Origin: Firm-04 sp964479595
GTDB taxonomy: Bacteria; Bacillota; Clostridia; Oscillospirales; Ruminococcaceae
DNA: 64,000 nucleotides
Reading direction: 5' to 3'
Assembly: GCA_964479595.1 (NCBI GenBank)
Contig: CAYZMU010000001.1
Location: 109,626-173,625, forward strand
Shown here piece by piece: positions 63,329 to 64,000 of the stretch (the first letter of the stretch is position 1; each line of letters opens with the position of its first letter). Both the position numbers and the translations under genes were made by a program. The notes beneath the pieces were generated by a model, which saw only the letters and a list, made by a program, of their open reading frames with translations, made no database searches and was not told where the DNA came from.

Positions 63329-64000
63329 CTATTTCAAGAGTTTCGCGATGCCTTTCGCGGTGCGGGCTGTCGCGTCCTTGTAGTGATTCCCCGGATTCCA
63401 CTCAAACTCGGTGTCTATGCCGCGCCCGCGGTAGTGTTCGGCGAGAAACAGCGTATTTTCCCCGACCGTTTGCAGCATGGGGTTTGCGACTTTGGGCTCT
63501 TTTTCACCCAGTGAGAGGTAGATTTTTTCTGGCTTTCTCAGCGGCGTGTGCGACGCGGCAAATTCCCTGAAATCCGGAAACCACAGCGAGCCCGACATAC
63601 TCGCCGCGCGTGAAAAACGGTCGGTTTTGTAAAGCGCGTAGAGCGCGAACAGACCCGCGAGGGAATAGCCCGCGATAAAAAGCGATTCCGGCTCGCCTTC
63701 CAGATAAGAGAACGCAAGCGGCAGAATTTCGCTCAGCAGGAGCTCCAGATACGTGTCCGCGCCGCCTGTGCAGGGCTCGTCGTCCGCGGAAAGCGGCGGG
63801 CAGTACCATGGAGACATATCGTGGTCCCATTGCAGCTCGCTGATACAGAGCAGATGGCACGCGGGCGCCCTGGTGTTTTCCAAGGCCTCGGCGACATCCT
63901 GACCGTCCCCGGCATAATGATTCAGCACCACGAAGGGGGCGTTGGAAATTTTGGCGGGATAGAGTGCCGCGCTCTTTCCCGCGGCTTGAAACGTTATCTT
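63329..64000 (-). CDS. Putative alpha/beta-hydrolase esterase (5' end outside window)
   Basis: At least 223 aa. The frame stays open to the right window edge (visible start KITFQAAG..), and the GTG at 63931 is internal, so the true start is beyond the window. It has the nucleophile elbow GYSLAG (Ser), a late GNHYKD with the likely catalytic His, and the putative-esterase (CE1/Fes/IroE-like) pattern including RAASMSGSLWFPDF. No lipobox or signal is visible in this part. First visible gene of the esterase-adenylation-GNAT operon; hydrolysis of a small-molecule ester is inference. Confidence 0.82.
   Translation of the reverse strand, partial: KITFQAAGKSAALYPAKISNAPFVVLNHYAGDGQDVAEALENTRAPACHLLCISELQWDHDMSPWYCPPLSADDEPCTGGADTYLELLLSEILPLAFSYLEGEPESLFIAGYSLAGLFALYALYKTDRFSRAASMSGSLWFPDFREFAASHTPLRKPEKIYLSLGEKEPKVANPMLQTVGENTLFLAEHYRGRGIDTEFEWNPGNHYKDATARTAKGIAKLLK

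Overview
The window is about 64 kb of GC-rich chromosomal DNA from a Gram-positive Clostridia. The best fit is a cellulosome-forming Ruminococcus or a close Oscillospiraceae relative. The grounds are: a sporulation-type dcw cluster with a meso-DAP type MurE; an L20-leader infC operon and a T-box thrS gene; clostridial families (DUF4317, DUF1858, single-chain PurL, FakAB/PlsX/PlsY); and two secreted plant-polysaccharide hydrolases that carry type I dockerins. Promoters are mostly near-consensus SigA sites (TTGACA, 17 bp, TATAAT). I see no prophage, transposon, CRISPR array or rRNA. One run of 100 N (44441-44540) is flanked by a 55-bp duplicated contig end. Merging the two copies restores an intact coaX, so the gap looks like an assembly artefact.

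Layout. 1-10.6 kb: peptidoglycan and division genes (PASTA PBP, murE, mraY, ftsW, a NUDIX gene, murG, ftsQ, ftsZ). murF, murD, murC, murB and ftsA are absent from their usual places. 10.9-13.8 kb: a DivIVA-like coiled-coil protein, an orphan class I fumarase beta subunit, then a roughly 410-nt GC-rich structured leader before a zinc-ribbon gene and a DUF1858 gene. 13.9-17.9 kb: DUF4317, an Old Yellow Enzyme-like protein and RqcH. 18-20 kb: tRNA-Leu, tRNA-Ser and infC-rpmI-rplT with an attenuator. 20-30.7 kb: rRNA/tRNA methyltransferase, dprA, topA, trmFO, plsX, rnc and smc. 30.8-34 kb, minus strand: fakB, fakA and plsY, which with plsX form the acyl-phosphate route to phosphatidic acid.

34.2-43 kb is the most accessory-looking stretch. 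It holds a GH43-CBM6-dockerin-CE1 enzyme, a small EamA protein, two Thr-rich lipoproteins and, between the lipoproteins, a two-gene operon: an HTH-like helical protein followed by a Ser/Thr kinase-STAND NTPase-helical repeat protein. This operon is the best candidate for an undescribed signalling or immunity module. 43-51.8 kb: coaBC, coaX, a degenerate HPr, mtaB, purL and larE. 51.9-56.9 kb: a GH44-dockerin endoglucanase, tRNA-Ser, tRNA-Ala and T-box-thrS. 56.9-64 kb, minus strand: a ROK regulator, a beta-propeller HD-GYP sensor, then an operon of esterase (cut by the window edge), stand-alone adenylation enzyme and GNAT acetyltransferase.

The core blocks cover wall synthesis, division, translation and phospholipid assembly. 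The accessory genes add hemicellulose degradation, surface or c-di-GMP sensing, and a possible small-molecule pathway at the right edge. All functional calls rest on motifs read by eye; no database search was run.
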